64,000 nucleotides of DNA from Glandiceps talaboti. Its lineage: Eukaryota; Hemichordata; Enteropneusta; Spengelidae. Position numbers and translations under genes: made by a program. The stretch spans positions 1,672,001 through 1,736,000 of the forward strand of contig NC_135550.1 in the NCBI RefSeq assembly GCF_964340395.1. The letters are read 5' to 3'. The notes beneath the pieces are model-generated. The model made no database searches. It saw nothing but the letters and a program-made list of their open reading frames with translations, and was not told the origin of the DNA. Shown piece by piece: positions 49,801-52,067 of this stretch (positions are counted from its first letter, which is position 1; every line of letters begins with the position of its first letter).

Positions 49801-52067
49801 AGGTTCTGAATAGCCTAAAATTGGCTTTAAGAGTAAAATTCCGCCAGGGCTTCTAGAAAGAGACCCCCTTGGACCCCCCCCCCCACACACACACACACAC
49901 ACACACACATGAGGTGGACGTATCCAAGTCTCAAGCTCTTCCCCCTTACTGTCAAGATGCTATCTAAGTATATTTCAAAAGTATTTCAACTCTATGTAGT
50001 TACTTTTTACATGTTAGTGCTGTCTTGTAAAGCTTGGAAATTATTGTCTGAAAGGGTCTGAATAGTCTCAAAATTGACTTTTCACAGTAAAACCCCAGGA
50101 CCTCTAGGGGAGACCCCCTAGGAACCCCCCCCCCCCCCCACTACATGAGGTGTACACATCCCAGTCTCAAGCTCTTCCCCCTAACTCTTACTGTCAAGAT
50201 GCTATCAAACTTAATATTTCAAAAATATTTTTTCTTTTTACATGTTGGTGCTGTCTTGTAAAGCTTGGAAATTATTGTCTGAAAGGGCCTGAATAATCTC
50301 AAAATTGACTTTTCAGAGTAAAAAACCTCCAGGACCTCTAGGGGGAGACCCCTTAGGATCCCCCATAAGAGATATGCATATTCCCTGCTCAAGCTTTCCC
50401 ATACCTTTCACTGTCAAGATGCTATTAAACTCCTTTTGGAACACATTTACCCTGTGTAGTCAATACTTATAATTATGATAGTGCTAACCTTGGATCTTAT
50501 AAAGTAGATGCAAGACAGTCATGATCAAAAAATACCTGTCATGTGAATATTATATATATATGGGGGGGGGGGGTTCAAAATGTTTTAGAATTAAGTGATA
50601 GGGGATTCAGCCTGTTTTTGGTTTTACAGATAGGGGGGGTCAGTGACTTTTTGTCAGCCCAATTTAAGAATCAAACCCCCCCCCCCCAAGGAACTGACCG
50701 GTCCCTTAGGACGCCATATTTGATTTTCGACGAAATGTCATTTTTTCATTTAAATCTTCTCCAGAACAAGCAGTCCCCTTGGTGTGATATATTGTGTATA
50801 GCATCATCTAAGTAATGTCTTTCAAGTTTGCAAAAAGCGTTGCAAAAATGACAACTTTTCCAAAGCACTGCACTGATTGACTTGCATTTTGGCAAATAGA
50901 ATCAACTACTTGAGAAAAAATATCATGTATAGTTTCACGGCAATCATTGATTTAAGAAATCCAGTGACAAACATGTTGGATTTTCCTCCAAATCATTTTT
51001 AAAATGTTCTTATCTGAAACCAGTGTATAGATAACCTTAACATTTGGCGTGTACAAGGAAGACTACTCCAACCTCCATGCAGCACATCATTGCCTTCTGG
51101 GCAAACTGCTTGGGCCCGGCAAACGCCGCTTGCAGCTTTAATTGTATGTTGTATTGTTTAATGTAATTTGAACAAAAGAGTTTAATAAGTTTGTATGGTG
51201 TAGTTTCTGTATTTCTGCGGAGATTTTTGATACACACTGGACAGAGAGTCAGCCTGGACAGAGCCATGTCCGATCTATCTACAGAAGTAAAGTCACATTG
51301 TTATGCTCAATATTCGGTATTCGGTCTACAAGGTGCTTCTATACATTTTACTATATATCCCACTATTTGTCACTTTAACTACATGTTTATTTTTTATTTT
51401 CCTACCGGGTGAAGAACTGAAACACTTTTTTTAATTATATTACCATAACAATCGTTTATACTCTTTGTAGTATCCCAACCTAGTAATACTTTATGACAAC
51501 AAATGTATAGTAAAATAAACATAACCTACCAATGTGGTGTAGAAAATGCATATACAGGCAGTCCCAACGACGGTAGCTATAAGCGGAATGCCGTTGACTG
51601 TTAAAATAAAGATACAATTTCAGATCTGATTGAGAACCTTCATTTATCGCAAGAGTATTTATTAACAATGAGAAACAAGGCACCAAACTTCTTACTTTAT
51701 ACTGGGTGTTGTGTCATTCTTCTGACTTTAACCTTCACAGATTTTCTGGTCAAATATGAAGTATAGAAAACTAAAGGTAATACGGTAAGAATAATTTCTA
51801 ATAGGATACATATTATCGGTCACTCCTCTTGAAGGAATACAATAGTGCATTGTCTATGTTGGTTTAAATTACTTTTGTAATAATATGAGATTTTTCATAA
51901 AAAAATGGCAAATTACTACTTCTTGTTTTTATAATTTAAAAAGGATTACCTGCTTCAAAGGCCAACGCCGGACCAATCAAAACAACAGCCATGTAAAAGG
52001 TTGTTTGGAAGATGCACAACATCGCCATCAATACGCGTAAGGTGTAATTATACCTCCATTCACAATA
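8251..52067 (-). CDS. SLC5-family sodium-coupled solute transporter, 12 exons read, N-terminus missing
   Basis: A host gene read on the minus strand from 12 exons: 52067-51950, 51597-51530, 36922-36762, 36422-36285, 35989-35904, 33577-33504, 33244-33156, 19927-19785, 19036-18883, 9784-9679, 9355-9210 and 8566-8251. Every intron is GT-AG and all phases join, giving 532 codons plus TAA. Family hallmarks are GGMKAVIWTDAF, the helix pair after exon 9784-9679, and FAGTLSSFSSSLNAL, the serine-rich segment that contributes to the sodium site in SLC5 proteins. About ten membrane segments are visible, followed by a hydrophilic C-terminal tail of about 100 residues. The arrangement resembles the monocarboxylate and multivitamin transporters (SLC5A8, A12, A6). 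The substrate cannot be told. The expected first ~150 residues were not found to the right of 52067. The introns carry nearly all the mobile elements of the window. Confidence 0.9.
8590..9209 (-). other. Transporter intron, G-run at 8803-8815
   Basis: Intron between the two last exons. It has a run of 13 G and nothing else recognised. Confidence 0.5.
9210..9355 (-). CDS. SLC5-like transporter exon, last membrane segment
   Basis: Acceptor CTGCTTTAAG, donor GTAGGAG. It encodes LSFMWYSTFSFLITILVAIL followed by a charged stretch and EIDPALLASFM. The LSxMWYS start and the DP-x-LL motif after the helix are typical of the last helix and its cytoplasmic edge in SLC5A6/A8/A12-like proteins. It starts in phase 0 and ends in phase 2, matching both neighbours. 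Confidence 0.92.
9679..9784 (-). CDS. SLC5-like transporter exon, penultimate helix
   Basis: Acceptor TCTAATATAG, donor GTAAGT. It encodes ATVGGVLTGFGMGCWVAVGA and VIYTDRLDEVLGIYS. The G-x-x-x-G rich helix followed by W-V-A-V-G-A is the family pattern for this helix. The first base completes a TGG codon from exon 19036-18883, across a 9.1-kb intron. Confidence 0.92.
9925..10290 (+). pseudogene. LINE reverse transcriptase fragment
   Basis: The in-frame sequence RRFTDDCILYKELS corresponds to the catalytic region of non-LTR RTs (usually FADD, here FTDD). It is followed by LQNDLNTLVQWKK and, later, HHPYLGVELSSDLKWSTHI. Both ends are truncated: there is no 5' RT block, no endonuclease and no tail. 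It is a relic inside the large transporter intron. Confidence 0.8.
10325..10475 (+). repeat. Short G-run repeat remnant
   Basis: Three units of about 37 bp carry a run of G followed by GGTCATGTTTTAGAAACC and close variants. It resembles the subterminal units of the G-run element but is not colinear with it, so it may be a related family. Confidence 0.6.
10770..11225. repeat. CTCGAG-containing minisatellite
   Basis: About 20 imperfect units of 19-22 bp with the core GTCATGCTCTCGAGATAAT. Many units contain the palindrome CTCGAG; others carry CACACGAG or CTCAAGAT instead. Open frames across it are repeat artefacts. Confidence 0.93.
11411..12596 (+). pseudogene. LINE reverse transcriptase relic
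   Basis: Begins inside the RT with FDYVNRDA. It continues with DSGVRQGDNLSPSLFALFIN and ILLFADDIALISD, then after a frameshift near 11865 with YTKLYDSCVAPILDYCSGVW. A further frame near 12290-12590 resembles the C-terminal block ending RFRSGVLPLRLETGRYR of LINEs such as the one at 21899. It breaks off exactly where the G-run element starts. Frameshifts and stops show that it is dead. The endonuclease is missing. Confidence 0.85.
12597..14531 (+). mobile_element. G-run DNA transposon, left end truncated
   Basis: Colinear with 1012-2588 in reverse and with the copy split across 38433-50708. It starts at GGGGGTCATTGTGTTTTGG, without the left TIR, and ends CTGACCGGTCCTTTAG. The interior contains a tandem block (about 13500-14230) of roughly 220-240-bp units, each with ACTGTCAAGATGCTAT, a G/C-rich GACCCCC box and TTGGTGCTGTCTTGT. 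It provides the intact empty site for two insertions seen in the other copy (see 39015-45684 and 45959-49537). No transposase is encoded. Confidence 0.8.
14630..15250 (-). pseudogene. Gag-like fragment with degenerate zinc knuckle
   Basis: A 206-codon frame, helical and rich in Gln, Glu and Arg. It ends RCWTSGKAGHVARYC, which is a CCHC zinc-knuckle pattern with the second Cys replaced by Ser. A zinc knuckle behind a helical domain suggests a retroelement gag. No protease or RT is found next to it, so the element is either very incomplete or the call is wrong. Family unknown. Confidence 0.4.
15185..15300. repeat. Three-copy tandem repeat
   Basis: Three imperfect copies of a unit of about 38-44 bp with TGGGACACCCCTGCACTATC and TTTCACATGTCTCTCCC variants. 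It overlaps the start of the gag-like frame, so the first residues of that frame may be repeat-derived. Confidence 0.75.
15540..16230. other. Intron sequence, low-complexity T and G run, no gene supported
   Basis: T-rich run and G run at about 15556-15600. The minus strand at 15871-16101 has a short frame rich in Gln, Pro and Ser, which could belong to the gag-like relic downstream of it, but no motif supports that. Confidence 0.35.
16233..16286. repeat. (CAGATA)n microsatellite
   Basis: About nine perfect copies of CAGATA. Confidence 0.97.
16287..17690. other. Transporter intron, nothing recognised
   Basis: No convincing frame, RNA gene or known element. 16985-17110 contains short imperfect repeats such as GCGNAGAGGCTC, of unknown meaning. 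Confidence 0.45.
17691..17859. repeat. Three-copy 56-60-bp tandem repeat
   Basis: Three units each start with ACCCTGTGGCAAAGTAGAAC or a close variant and end with CACAAGCTATATACTCCCGT or a close variant. Confidence 0.85.
17860..18882. other. Transporter intron, nothing recognised
   Basis: No supported gene. A short hairpin (GTCTCCCTTACGGAGAGAC) lies at about 18698-18718. Confidence 0.45.
18883..19036 (-). CDS. SLC5-like transporter exon, two helices
   Basis: Acceptor AATTCATCACAG, donor GTGAGTAG. It encodes VAYGLFAIFLAYLASFMGNF and then TMGNTIFGTSGGPMIGALCL with GFIYKRSTA. The S-I/N-x-I-F-G-x-x-G-G-P pattern is a strong SLC5 hallmark. Its first two bases complete TCT with exon 19927-19785. 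Confidence 0.95.
19300..19545. repeat. AT-rich foldback with 100-bp arms
   Basis: The left arm (about 19300-19403) begins with (TGTGT)n and continues ATTACACTACACTGCATTAA. The right arm (about 19430-19545) is its near-perfect inverse, ending in (ACACA)n. The loop is about 27 bp. It is a potential long hairpin, in an intron between two coding exons. Confidence 0.9.
19547..19617. repeat. (AT)n microsatellite
   Basis: About 35 AT dinucleotides, directly next to the foldback. Confidence 0.98.
19785..19927 (-). CDS. SLC5-like transporter exon, sodium-site helix end
   Basis: Acceptor TTTTTTTGTTCCCAG, donor GTAAGT. It encodes SFSSSLNALIAVTLEDFVKP and a basic loop (WRRWRAKRTG) up to TIAGKML. SSxLNALxxVTLEDF is a canonical SLC5 signature, and its serines are conserved in the Na2 site of the family. 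The split AGT codon joins it to exon 33244-33156 across a 13.2-kb intron. Confidence 0.95.
19993..20405 (-). repeat. DIRS 3' terminus: foldback plus inverted terminal repeat
   Basis: 19993-20075 and 20275-20370 are inverse copies of each other (AAACGAGACTTACCTTGG at one end, CCAAGGTAAGTCTCGTTT at the other). Each carries the 21-bp palindrome around GATTCTATGAGTCATAGAAT. 20080-20104 (GCTGCGCATGCGTGGGAATC) and 20367-20405 (CGTCATTATCTCAGTCGGTC) are inverse copies of the other terminus at 32278-32342. Such complementary terminal and internal blocks are known from DIRS elements, which replicate through circular intermediates. Confidence 0.8.
20406..20676 (-). other. DIRS 3' untranslated part
   Basis: Lies between the recombinase stop and the terminal repeats. 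No other frame is supported. Confidence 0.5.
20677..21898 (-). pseudogene. DIRS tyrosine recombinase, frameshifted
   Basis: The N-terminal core-binding part reads TKKQYEVHIKRWFQYCSERQ, then EIIEFLTQIYNTGVGY. The catalytic part has the first Arg in NAARAQTLQLL, then H-x-x-R in FGSHSVRSVA, the GW in AGWSNESTFAKFYDKK and the nucleophile Tyr in the same motif. The frame is broken near 21100. Upstream (21907 to about 21780) a different frame carries VAPLWPTQPWF, the usual end of the DIRS RT-RNase H frame, which normally overlaps the recombinase frame. Confidence 0.87.
22031..23278 (+). CDS. LINE ORF1 protein with N-terminal 2A ribosome-skipping motif
   Basis: 415 codons from an ATG in good context (ACCATGG). 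The N-terminal 136 residues include a hydrophobic segment (about 43-66) and end in LLLLSGDVELNPGP. Residues 130-137 are DVELNPGP, an exact match to the 2A consensus D-x-E-x-N-P-G-P, at which the ribosome skips the Gly136-Pro137 bond. The rest is an L1-ORF1p-like chaperone: a coiled coil (about 145-245), an RRM-like part (SRRDNVRLYGI to AIIVKFHH) and a basic C-terminal domain (LTRRQQNTLGNLRR). 2A-like motifs are known from ORF1 of some marine invertebrate LINEs. The stop TAA at 23276-23278 overlaps an ATG (TAATG). Confidence 0.92.
   Translation: MGVSVQAWRTRIGTFIPPKNWRDIQVHFYSPYSKWSHANELGYRLTACILVSLYTVTATYSLLVGLESLEIWLQSNGMLLLDEKDMVSSMKCDSFADSCVRSTNGMYTQVSCHQFPGRPFLTKLLLLSGDVELNPGPQTESDIIKAIEAVKSDLMQQIISVGQQLSNEIATLSEKQTSLQKTCDTLNSTLHGLEQVTHTMRNEIDEMKEESHVIKLDLDAIDDKVSDVIVRLDTIEQDTDQLESFSRRDNVRLYGIREEDNETFDDCKVKVVSILNETATGKVWVARDIVRAHRVGVRRGNKPRAIIVKFHHGDDKVTALAAREQLKTRNIGIGSDLTRRQQNTLGNLRRQGKKAYYKRGKLIIEDSNTVAGNASDDITVNLMAEANSGISYNRNRDLHSSTVSQRPWSRATTDK
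23279..26767 (+). CDS. LINE ORF2: endonuclease, reverse transcriptase, C-terminal C2HC
   Basis: The frame is open from the codon after the ORF1 stop to 26767, in the same frame as ORF1. Conserved EN motifs start at 23315 (YWNVRGLKSK), followed by LVETWAD, VTGDFNAR and TESDHFPLK. RT: NGKSAGPDNILGEFF, FVDFSKAFDTVE, IGVRQGCMLSPFLFSFFINE and the catalytic LLFADDIVMF. The C-terminus has a Cys-His motif, CTLC-x9-H-x4-C. No in-frame ATG precedes the endonuclease, and the first in-frame codon at 23399 sometimes taken as a start is GTG. Translation must come by readthrough of TAA, non-AUG or coupled initiation, or the start was lost by an indel between 23278 and 23303. Otherwise it shows no break. Confidence 0.9.
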   Translation, partial: WLGQGPKLVKIIYWNVRGLKSKICDFDFGNYLLSHDIIILVETWADSDEEFKNCFPGFNVFTKHRPRKSARGRFVGGVCILVRENISRMIKPVDSNLKDCIFILIDGNLVGNIRDILLCGVYIPPEHSTFYNDLNSDNGVELFEGQLVEVISKLPDVDVIVTGDFNARTGCESDYIIDDDPKYVIDDNCDYDADSFCVRRASKDKIVNTFGRTLLSLCATFNLHIVNGRSGSDVNNGDFTCLSNNGASVVDYVLVSTSLFNLISDFCIDLRTESDHFPLKFNLFTMSKTYETTKPHIGEIKYVWKNDQSERFVSFLHSEPVISRLNTIVRNVNFDVNDFIVVWQDIFDCAVSKCGLSRKILVNPKCRVQPEWFDSECKRLKLEKYRCLRQFRRDGQTRTLDRYNQLKGDFKNKCRDKKRKCMETYRNELSICIEDPKRFWHTLRRLTISKPHIPCIQPEAWYKYFSSLYKEQSDNVPFHMSEEYTHLFQSAVDDVIPAAVEDIDYDILNCPITDEEILASISSLKNGKSAGPDNILGEFFKSSPQVLLPYLKALFNRIMDTGIFPTEWAKAVIVQIHKKGATNVPDNYRGISLLSIFSKIFTGILNRRLTFWADAFTKIDEAQAGFRRGYSTVDNIFILQSIIQKYLTLNKGKFYCVFVDFSKAFDTVERQRLWYILLKGGVKGKMFRILHSMYCGVKSCVRTDKGKTEYFECPIGVRQGCMLSPFLFSFFINELVREVQRTGQRGVQLAPDLIEILCLLFADDIVMFSDSIFGLQNLLHTLSNYCERWNMKVNLSKTKVMVFKNGGCISKKEKWFFRGQRLDVVSYYKYLGVLFSCRLKWSYATKILSQQGRKSFMYMWRKCGKVGTLSCKTFFKIFDTFIVPILTYGSEIWGFQSYVLLERVQLLACRMFLGVSKSAPNCAVLGDCGRYPIYLLTAKRCIKYWAKLLNMPSQRYPRKCYDMLLQIENSGVRTRGTWVREIKSLLEICNLKDVWNAQHVENIDLFVNTFVSRFKIFLFLKWQSDVSTFDKLLHYRNFKLSLHREKYLSEIKFGQHRMMVARFRCSAHWLQIELGRRNNVHRDDRICTLCDLHEVEDEFHFLLKCAFFNQYRNKYIPHYFYSPPSYTKFIEIMRSEDSDTIQKLALFLYHALSLRKEANTIC
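26852..28173 (-). pseudogene. DIRS RT (C-terminal part) and RNase H
   Basis: The RT resumes at 28173 with QLNEKIPYKHFKM. It goes on through SVDLRHAYYSVKI, the LPNGVSEGPRLFTKL box and the catalytic GFIDDSLL. An in-frame TAA at 27738-27740 interrupts it, and the same frame continues. RNase H follows with VECDASSKGWGAYF, INALELLAIEFAL, VLSDNTTAVSY and AGRDNTEADRASR, which supply the four acidic residues. The DIRS tail motif DLFASRLNDQ comes next. The frame runs into the LINE at 26851. One nonsense codon and two insertions make it inactive. Confidence 0.9.
28174..30564 (-). mobile_element. Helitron/Helentron-like non-autonomous element, copy A
   Basis: A 2391-bp insertion that splits the DIRS RT frame. 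One end (28174) reads TTAGCTCCGCTGTCAGCG and folds into a 10-bp stem with one mismatch and a GAAA loop. On the minus strand it ends CTAA. The other end is CGATAGGTCGCTTG. AGCTCCGCTGT at 28176 recurs inverted at 30532-30542 as a subterminal repeat. Insertion fell between two T with no target duplication. This set of traits (T|T target, no TSD, subterminal inverted repeat, terminal hairpin) fits Helentron-related elements. No Rep-helicase is encoded. Copy B is at 45959-49537. Confidence 0.7.
28266..30353. other. Interior of Helentron-like copy A, no gene
   Basis: Short open frames occur (for example 29364-29600), but none has family resemblance and none is conserved intact in copy B. The stretch is alignable with copy B except at 47312-49092. 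Confidence 0.55.
30565..30719 (-). pseudogene. DIRS RT, N-terminal part
   Basis: Encodes an ATG-initiated stretch with EIEKLLKLKVLIQVKTTEGQ, FLSPIFVVPKKNGEHRMV and LNLN. These are the first RT motifs (SPIFVVPKKNGxxRxxLNL) of DIRS and gypsy RTs. The frame meets the Helentron-like insertion at 30564 and resumes at 28173 with the next expected motif. Confidence 0.88.
30888..32087 (-). CDS. DIRS gag-like ORF1
   Basis: A 399-codon open frame from ATG at 32087. The N-terminal third is Ser, Lys and Gly rich and acidic. The middle has a helical region (AIMRSIQSAVQRQELTVGNI) and a conserved-looking domain around TNQLIWDAISPTARADDKKL. The C-terminus is an Arg-Gly rich tail (RARGRGRGYSYQRGRGTYKY), suited to nucleic-acid binding. 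Its position ahead of RT is where DIRS elements carry their gag-like ORF. No zinc knuckle is present. The frame is intact although the rest of the element is broken. Confidence 0.8.
   Translation of the reverse strand: MSSASQAGTDEGSESVSVAEMSGKASNDNKTERGSGKSNSKGKLATKGRASSSKKKDDDGDVVAIMRSIQSAVQRQELTVGNICERLDKIENQKKEFEESYEYGPQSLEYNEGGDDDFPPSAQKRTSQEADTDGDNSEREKSTSRFVSMTKRFKVQEYCDKDIDVTLAENTTDLFKNGIGEERYLELTKSENNARPQNCEGLATVKTNQLIWDAISPTARADDKKLQNIETSVVKAATILAKVVNNMAGMEKELDPSFGKLIDDSDDVLALLGHANKQINMTRKDLLKPELKDQYAHLCNHNRPFTNLLFGDDISWTTKEIEDVARISNKVIGYRARGVTRFRSANRFMRARGRGRGYSYQRGRGTYKYNYGRTYMSSTPETKNYQRQGPLVGPRNKSQ
32278..32342 (-). repeat. DIRS 5' inverted terminal repeat
   Basis: CTGATTCCCACGCATGCGCA and TTGAAGACCGACTGAGATAA are inverse copies of sequences at 20080-20104 and 20367-20405. 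This sets the 5' edge of the DIRS element. Confidence 0.82.
32343..33155 (-). other. Transporter intron, nothing recognised
   Basis: Host intron sequence between the DIRS element and the next exon. GCCAGACG-type motifs recur at 32580-32715 (four times, irregular spacing), but I see no gene. Confidence 0.5.
33156..33244 (-). CDS. SLC5-like transporter exon
   Basis: Acceptor AAATAGGATTTTCTGTCAG-like (TTTTCTGTCAG), donor GTGAGAGG. It encodes ILIFFVSEKFGHIPGFMGLF and IACIFAGTL. The H-I-P-G-F-x-G-L-F-I-A stretch followed by F-A-G-T-L is the family's loop and helix that lead into the sodium-site serines. Confidence 0.95.
33504..33577 (-). CDS. SLC5-like transporter exon, extracellular loop
   Basis: Acceptor is a (CT)n tract followed by CAACAG; donor GTAAGG. 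It encodes LTFPPYGHDDTKPHYEPYYT and SADQ. The loop is hydrophilic and ends in the S-x-D-Q that precedes the next helix in SLC5 proteins. Starts with two bases of a split codon, matching the GTGAGT donor of exon 35989-35904. Confidence 0.88.
33582..33623. repeat. (GA)n microsatellite forming a splice-site polypyrimidine tract
   Basis: About 21 GA units on the plus strand, read as (CT)n on the gene strand, ending four bases before the acceptor of exon 33577-33504. Confidence 0.97.
34164..34192. repeat. (TAAG)n microsatellite
   Basis: About seven copies of TAAG in an intron. Confidence 0.93.
34217..34814 (-). other. Transporter intron, nothing recognised
   Basis: AT-rich intron sequence. A 34-nt candidate microexon at 34216-34249 was considered and not accepted because its length breaks the frame between the neighbouring exons. 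Confidence 0.45.
34815..34858. repeat. (GTCT)n microsatellite
   Basis: About eleven copies of GTCT or its rotation. Confidence 0.96.
34859..35903 (-). other. Transporter intron, nothing recognised
   Basis: No coding or repeat signal that I can support; short frames here have no family resemblance. Confidence 0.45.
35904..35989 (-). CDS. SLC5-like transporter exon, central helix
   Basis: Acceptor CTTTTTTGTCAG, donor GTGAGT. It encodes SVILNLPFQLMFLPLVFVCG and LVLYAHYN. N-x-P-x-x-x-x-F-L-x-L-V-x-x-C-G-L-V-x-Y-A is the expected SLC5 helix. The first base completes ATC with exon 36422-36285. Confidence 0.92.
36285..36422 (-). CDS. SLC5-like transporter exon with the VQR motif
   Basis: Acceptor TGATTGGACAG, donor GTATGT. 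It encodes FPLDMTARVTFINMVIGGGM, then FVSQTSIQRFVSTRSMKHAK. The family motif N-Q-x-x-V-Q-R-Y-L-S-x-x-x-x-x-x-A appears as S-Q-T-S-I-Q-R-F-V-S-T-R-S-M-K-H-A. Confidence 0.93.
36762..36922 (-). CDS. SLC5-like transporter exon, GGMKAV signature
   Basis: Acceptor AAATTTATAG, donor GTACGTAT. It encodes GGMKAVIWTDAFLFMVILID, then LIIVIILGTVDSGGFSYVWE and a loop. GGMKAVIWTDxFQ is one of the clearest SLC5 signatures. A weaker upstream donor (GTATATTC) also exists, but only GTACGTAT leaves the phase needed by the next exon. Confidence 0.95.
36988..37689. repeat. 33-bp minisatellite
   Basis: About 21 units with the core ACTGTAATTACTGTGTTTGG and GTTCTGACATGAC. Variants of 37 bp (extra GTTT) and 31 bp (lacking GT) alternate in a partly regular order. 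It starts 65 bp upstream (gene sense) of the acceptor of exon 36922-36762. Confidence 0.96.
37690..38039. other. Transporter intron, nothing recognised
   Basis: No gene supported. Confidence 0.45.
38040..38432. repeat. Degenerate ~150-bp tandem repeat
   Basis: Three diverged units begin near 38060, 38210 and 38362 with GGCCGCCATATTGGATTTCG or a variant. The last part (38210-38432) is repeated directly at 50709-50880, on the other side of the G-run element. Confidence 0.65.
39010..39014. repeat. Target site duplication CAATA, left
   Basis: CAATA precedes the LTR here and follows the other LTR at 45685-45689. The uninterrupted G-run copy has a single CAATA at 13100-13104. Confidence 0.95.
39015..39780 (-). 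repeat. 3' LTR
   Basis: 766 bp, starting TGTCACAAGATGG and ending CCACCTTGTGACA. It looks identical to 44919-45684. Confidence 0.96.
39781..39792 (-). promoter_or_regulatory. Polypurine tract
   Basis: On the element strand AATAGGGGAGCAA lies directly before the 3' LTR. The purine-rich AGGGGAG is the likely plus-strand primer. It is short for the class. Confidence 0.75.
39962..44746 (-). CDS. Gag-Pol polyprotein, order Gag-PR-IN-RT-RH
   Basis: 1594 codons from ATG at 44746. A charged coiled coil lies at about 20-75. A capsid domain at about 100-255 resembles the SCAN domain (LVREQFLSCCDKDLSLFLRE). Zinc knuckle CFSCGKTGHISVNC at 304-317. Retropepsin VLRDSGCNGVVI (Asp422). A repetitive linker runs from 515 to 585. 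Integrase: HHCC zinc site at 723-763, catalytic Asp793, Asp853 and Glu889 (35 residues between the last two), and a GPY motif at 1030. RT: FCIDFRKLN, FSKIDLTKGYWQIPL, and LLDDIL at 1324-1329 where most relatives have an aromatic residue before x-DD. RNase H: Asp1475, Glu1515, Asp1541, Asp1584. No stop or frameshift is seen. Confidence 0.95.
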   Translation of the reverse strand: MDTQAIVALGKEIGYTGIALIEFVEEREEKELEREKERIARDERQLERDEKRRQEQIVRDREERDHQYRMEQLRLTAGANIVDTSRVKASAPKLPAFDENNDDMDSYLYRFEKFAESQGWPKPGWATSLSALLSGKALTVYASMMINDAMDYDKLKESLLKRYQLNEEGFRVKFRNSRLEGHETATAFAGRLEHYFDRWTALAKVENKYEKLKDMLVREQFLSCCDKDLSLFLREREIANINDMTEYADRFREAREQVGPKQQVKSQKNTFQGQKFVSAKSNAVGRQTGSQEIDTTRRTGIKRCFSCGKTGHISVNCWSKSRVASGTRGPHKVASLVQVEQDNKPNSGTDTIQVATCTQVIEPCCEEGGCLNLDGKSNVELRCGHILPVISMTSLAANRNHIDNMPVVKGEVNGRQVNVLRDSGCNGVVIRKGLVKHNQMTGEVRTYIMIDRTCRKAPIARIEVDTPFYVGEVEAMCMETPVYDLVLGNVDGVRKPSDPDLNWHKLHANLKVDKAKESECIPSSVDSTITKESACIPSGADITVTKEFECIPSNVGTDPEVTNESMCSFKHNMEATKKSECISNVVDQVLKDDVEIAAQGEAVVDKCERFVVQTVQTRAQRIAQGKPVKKLVVPELSKGTSKEPITVEVLKEAQQTDQTLERVRKLAMTNEEVNTGRENKARFFIKKGLVYRECTSPRVELGKVFTQLVVPQKLRNEVMSLAHESIVGGHLGAKKTYDKIAAQFYWPGIYSEVVRYCRSCDICQKTISKGRVTKVPLGTMPLIDVPFQKVAVDLVGPIEPVTDRGNRYILTLMDYATRYPEAVVLKRIQAEVVAEALVSIYSRVGIPQEILTDLGTQFVADIMKEVNRLLSIKHLTTTPYHPACNGLVERFNGVLKSMLKKMCAERPKDWDRYVDPVLFAYREVPQESMGFSPFELLYGRTVRGPMTILSELWTKDIAIPEVKSTYQYVLDLRQRLEETCKLAMTELGKSQVRYKKYYDHKSKARKFKIDDKVLILLPTNYNKLLMQWQGPYKVKEVVGEMDYRIDVKGKVKIYHANLLKKYEERKVPTDREEATNQSDNSDIATMTGIMNCVATAVIESSDEDERDASLIELVQTVPMEMTESVENVKVSDKLHDIQHRELREVLREYSDVLTDIPGQSKLGEHDIKLTTNDPVKSRPYPLPFAMRDTIKHEVESMLHMGVIEPSFSPYASPIVIVKKKDGSNRFCIDFRKLNKITIFDAEPMPNPEELFSRLAKGCYFSKIDLTKGYWQIPLRDDVKEKTAFLTPSGLFQFRKMPFGLKNAPATFSRVMRTLLLGVDNVENLLDDILIATVTWEQHLNTIRETMSRLRDANLTARPTKCYFGYKSLEFIGHEVGKGLLQVMPQKIQAILNVKRPESVKEVKSFLGLAGYYRKFVPNFATVAAPLSDLTKKGKPKKVLWGDPQERAFNVLKDLLSKEPILRLPDFSRTFILRTDASDVGLGSVLMQEYDDGKFPVAYASRKLLTREKAYSVIEKECLAIIWAIQKFQQYLHGKMFVLETDHQPLIYLQRAKVVNSRLMRWALYLQSFDYSIYAIQGKDNIGADFLSRSSMSNM
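44899..44916 (-). promoter_or_regulatory. Primer binding site for tRNA-Leu
   Basis: On the element strand TGGTGTCAGAAGTGGGAT follows the 5' LTR by two bases. The opposite strand, ATCCCACTTCTGACACCA, equals the 3' end of animal leucine tRNAs including CCA, as I recall their sequences. Confidence 0.85.
44919..45684 (-). repeat. 5' LTR
   Basis: 766 bp, matching 39015-39780. It carries a TATA box on the element strand at 45493-45502. The small frames in both LTRs are chance frames. Confidence 0.96.
45493..45502 (-). promoter_or_regulatory. Likely LTR TATA box
   Basis: CCTATAAATACT on the element strand in the 5' LTR. It is a good TATA match, placed so that transcription would start inside the LTR. 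Confidence 0.6.
45685..45689. repeat. Target site duplication CAATA, right
   Basis: Matches 39010-39014. Confidence 0.95.
45959..49537 (-). mobile_element. Helitron/Helentron-like non-autonomous element, copy B
   Basis: 3579 bp with the same two ends as copy A (TTAGCTCCGCTGTCAGCG and CGATAGGTCGCTTG). It is inserted in the G-run element at AAACTTT|TCTTAAAT, between two T without a duplication; the empty site is visible at about 13352. It is longer than copy A because of a separate insertion at 47316-49088. It also has the block ATGACCGACGCCATATTGGA and others in common with copy A. No Rep or helicase frame is found. Confidence 0.7.
47316..49088. mobile_element. 1.8-kb TIR element inside Helentron-like copy B
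   Basis: Absent from copy A at the matching place (about 29985). The ends are AAGGGTTCGACA and TGTCAAACCCTGT, imperfect inverted repeats, flanked by a 4-bp duplication TGGC (47312-47315, 49089-49092). Longer subterminal similarity exists (GGGATAGTGACTTTT near 47420 and GGATAGTGACTTTTTT near 49055). No transposase is recognised, so it looks non-autonomous. Superfamily unknown. Confidence 0.65.
49887..49910. repeat. (CA)n microsatellite
   Basis: About twelve CA units in the G-run element. Confidence 0.95.
50709..51529. other. Transporter intron; direct repeat of 38210-38432 at its start
   Basis: 50709-50880 matches 38210-38432 (CGCCATATTTGATTTTCG to GCACTGATTGACTTG). The rest has no supported feature. 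Confidence 0.55.
51530..51597 (-). CDS. SLC5-like transporter exon
   Basis: Acceptor TTTATTTTAACAG, donor GTAGGTTA. It encodes NGIPLIATVVGTACICIFYT and TL. F-Y-T-T-L followed by GGMKAV in the next exon is the conserved SLC5 join, here across a 14.6-kb intron. Confidence 0.93.
51950..52067 (-). CDS. SLC5-like transporter, first exon read
   Basis: Acceptor GTTGTAATTTTAG, donor GTAATCC. It encodes YCEWRYNYTLRVLMAMLCIF then QTTFYMAVVLIGPALAFEA. The Y-x-E-x-R-x-N-x-x-x-R-V-L start and the helix ending in P-A-L-A-x-E-A are typical of the fourth to fifth helix region of SLC5 proteins. It starts in phase 0, so at least one further exon must precede it. None was found between here and 64000. Confidence 0.93.
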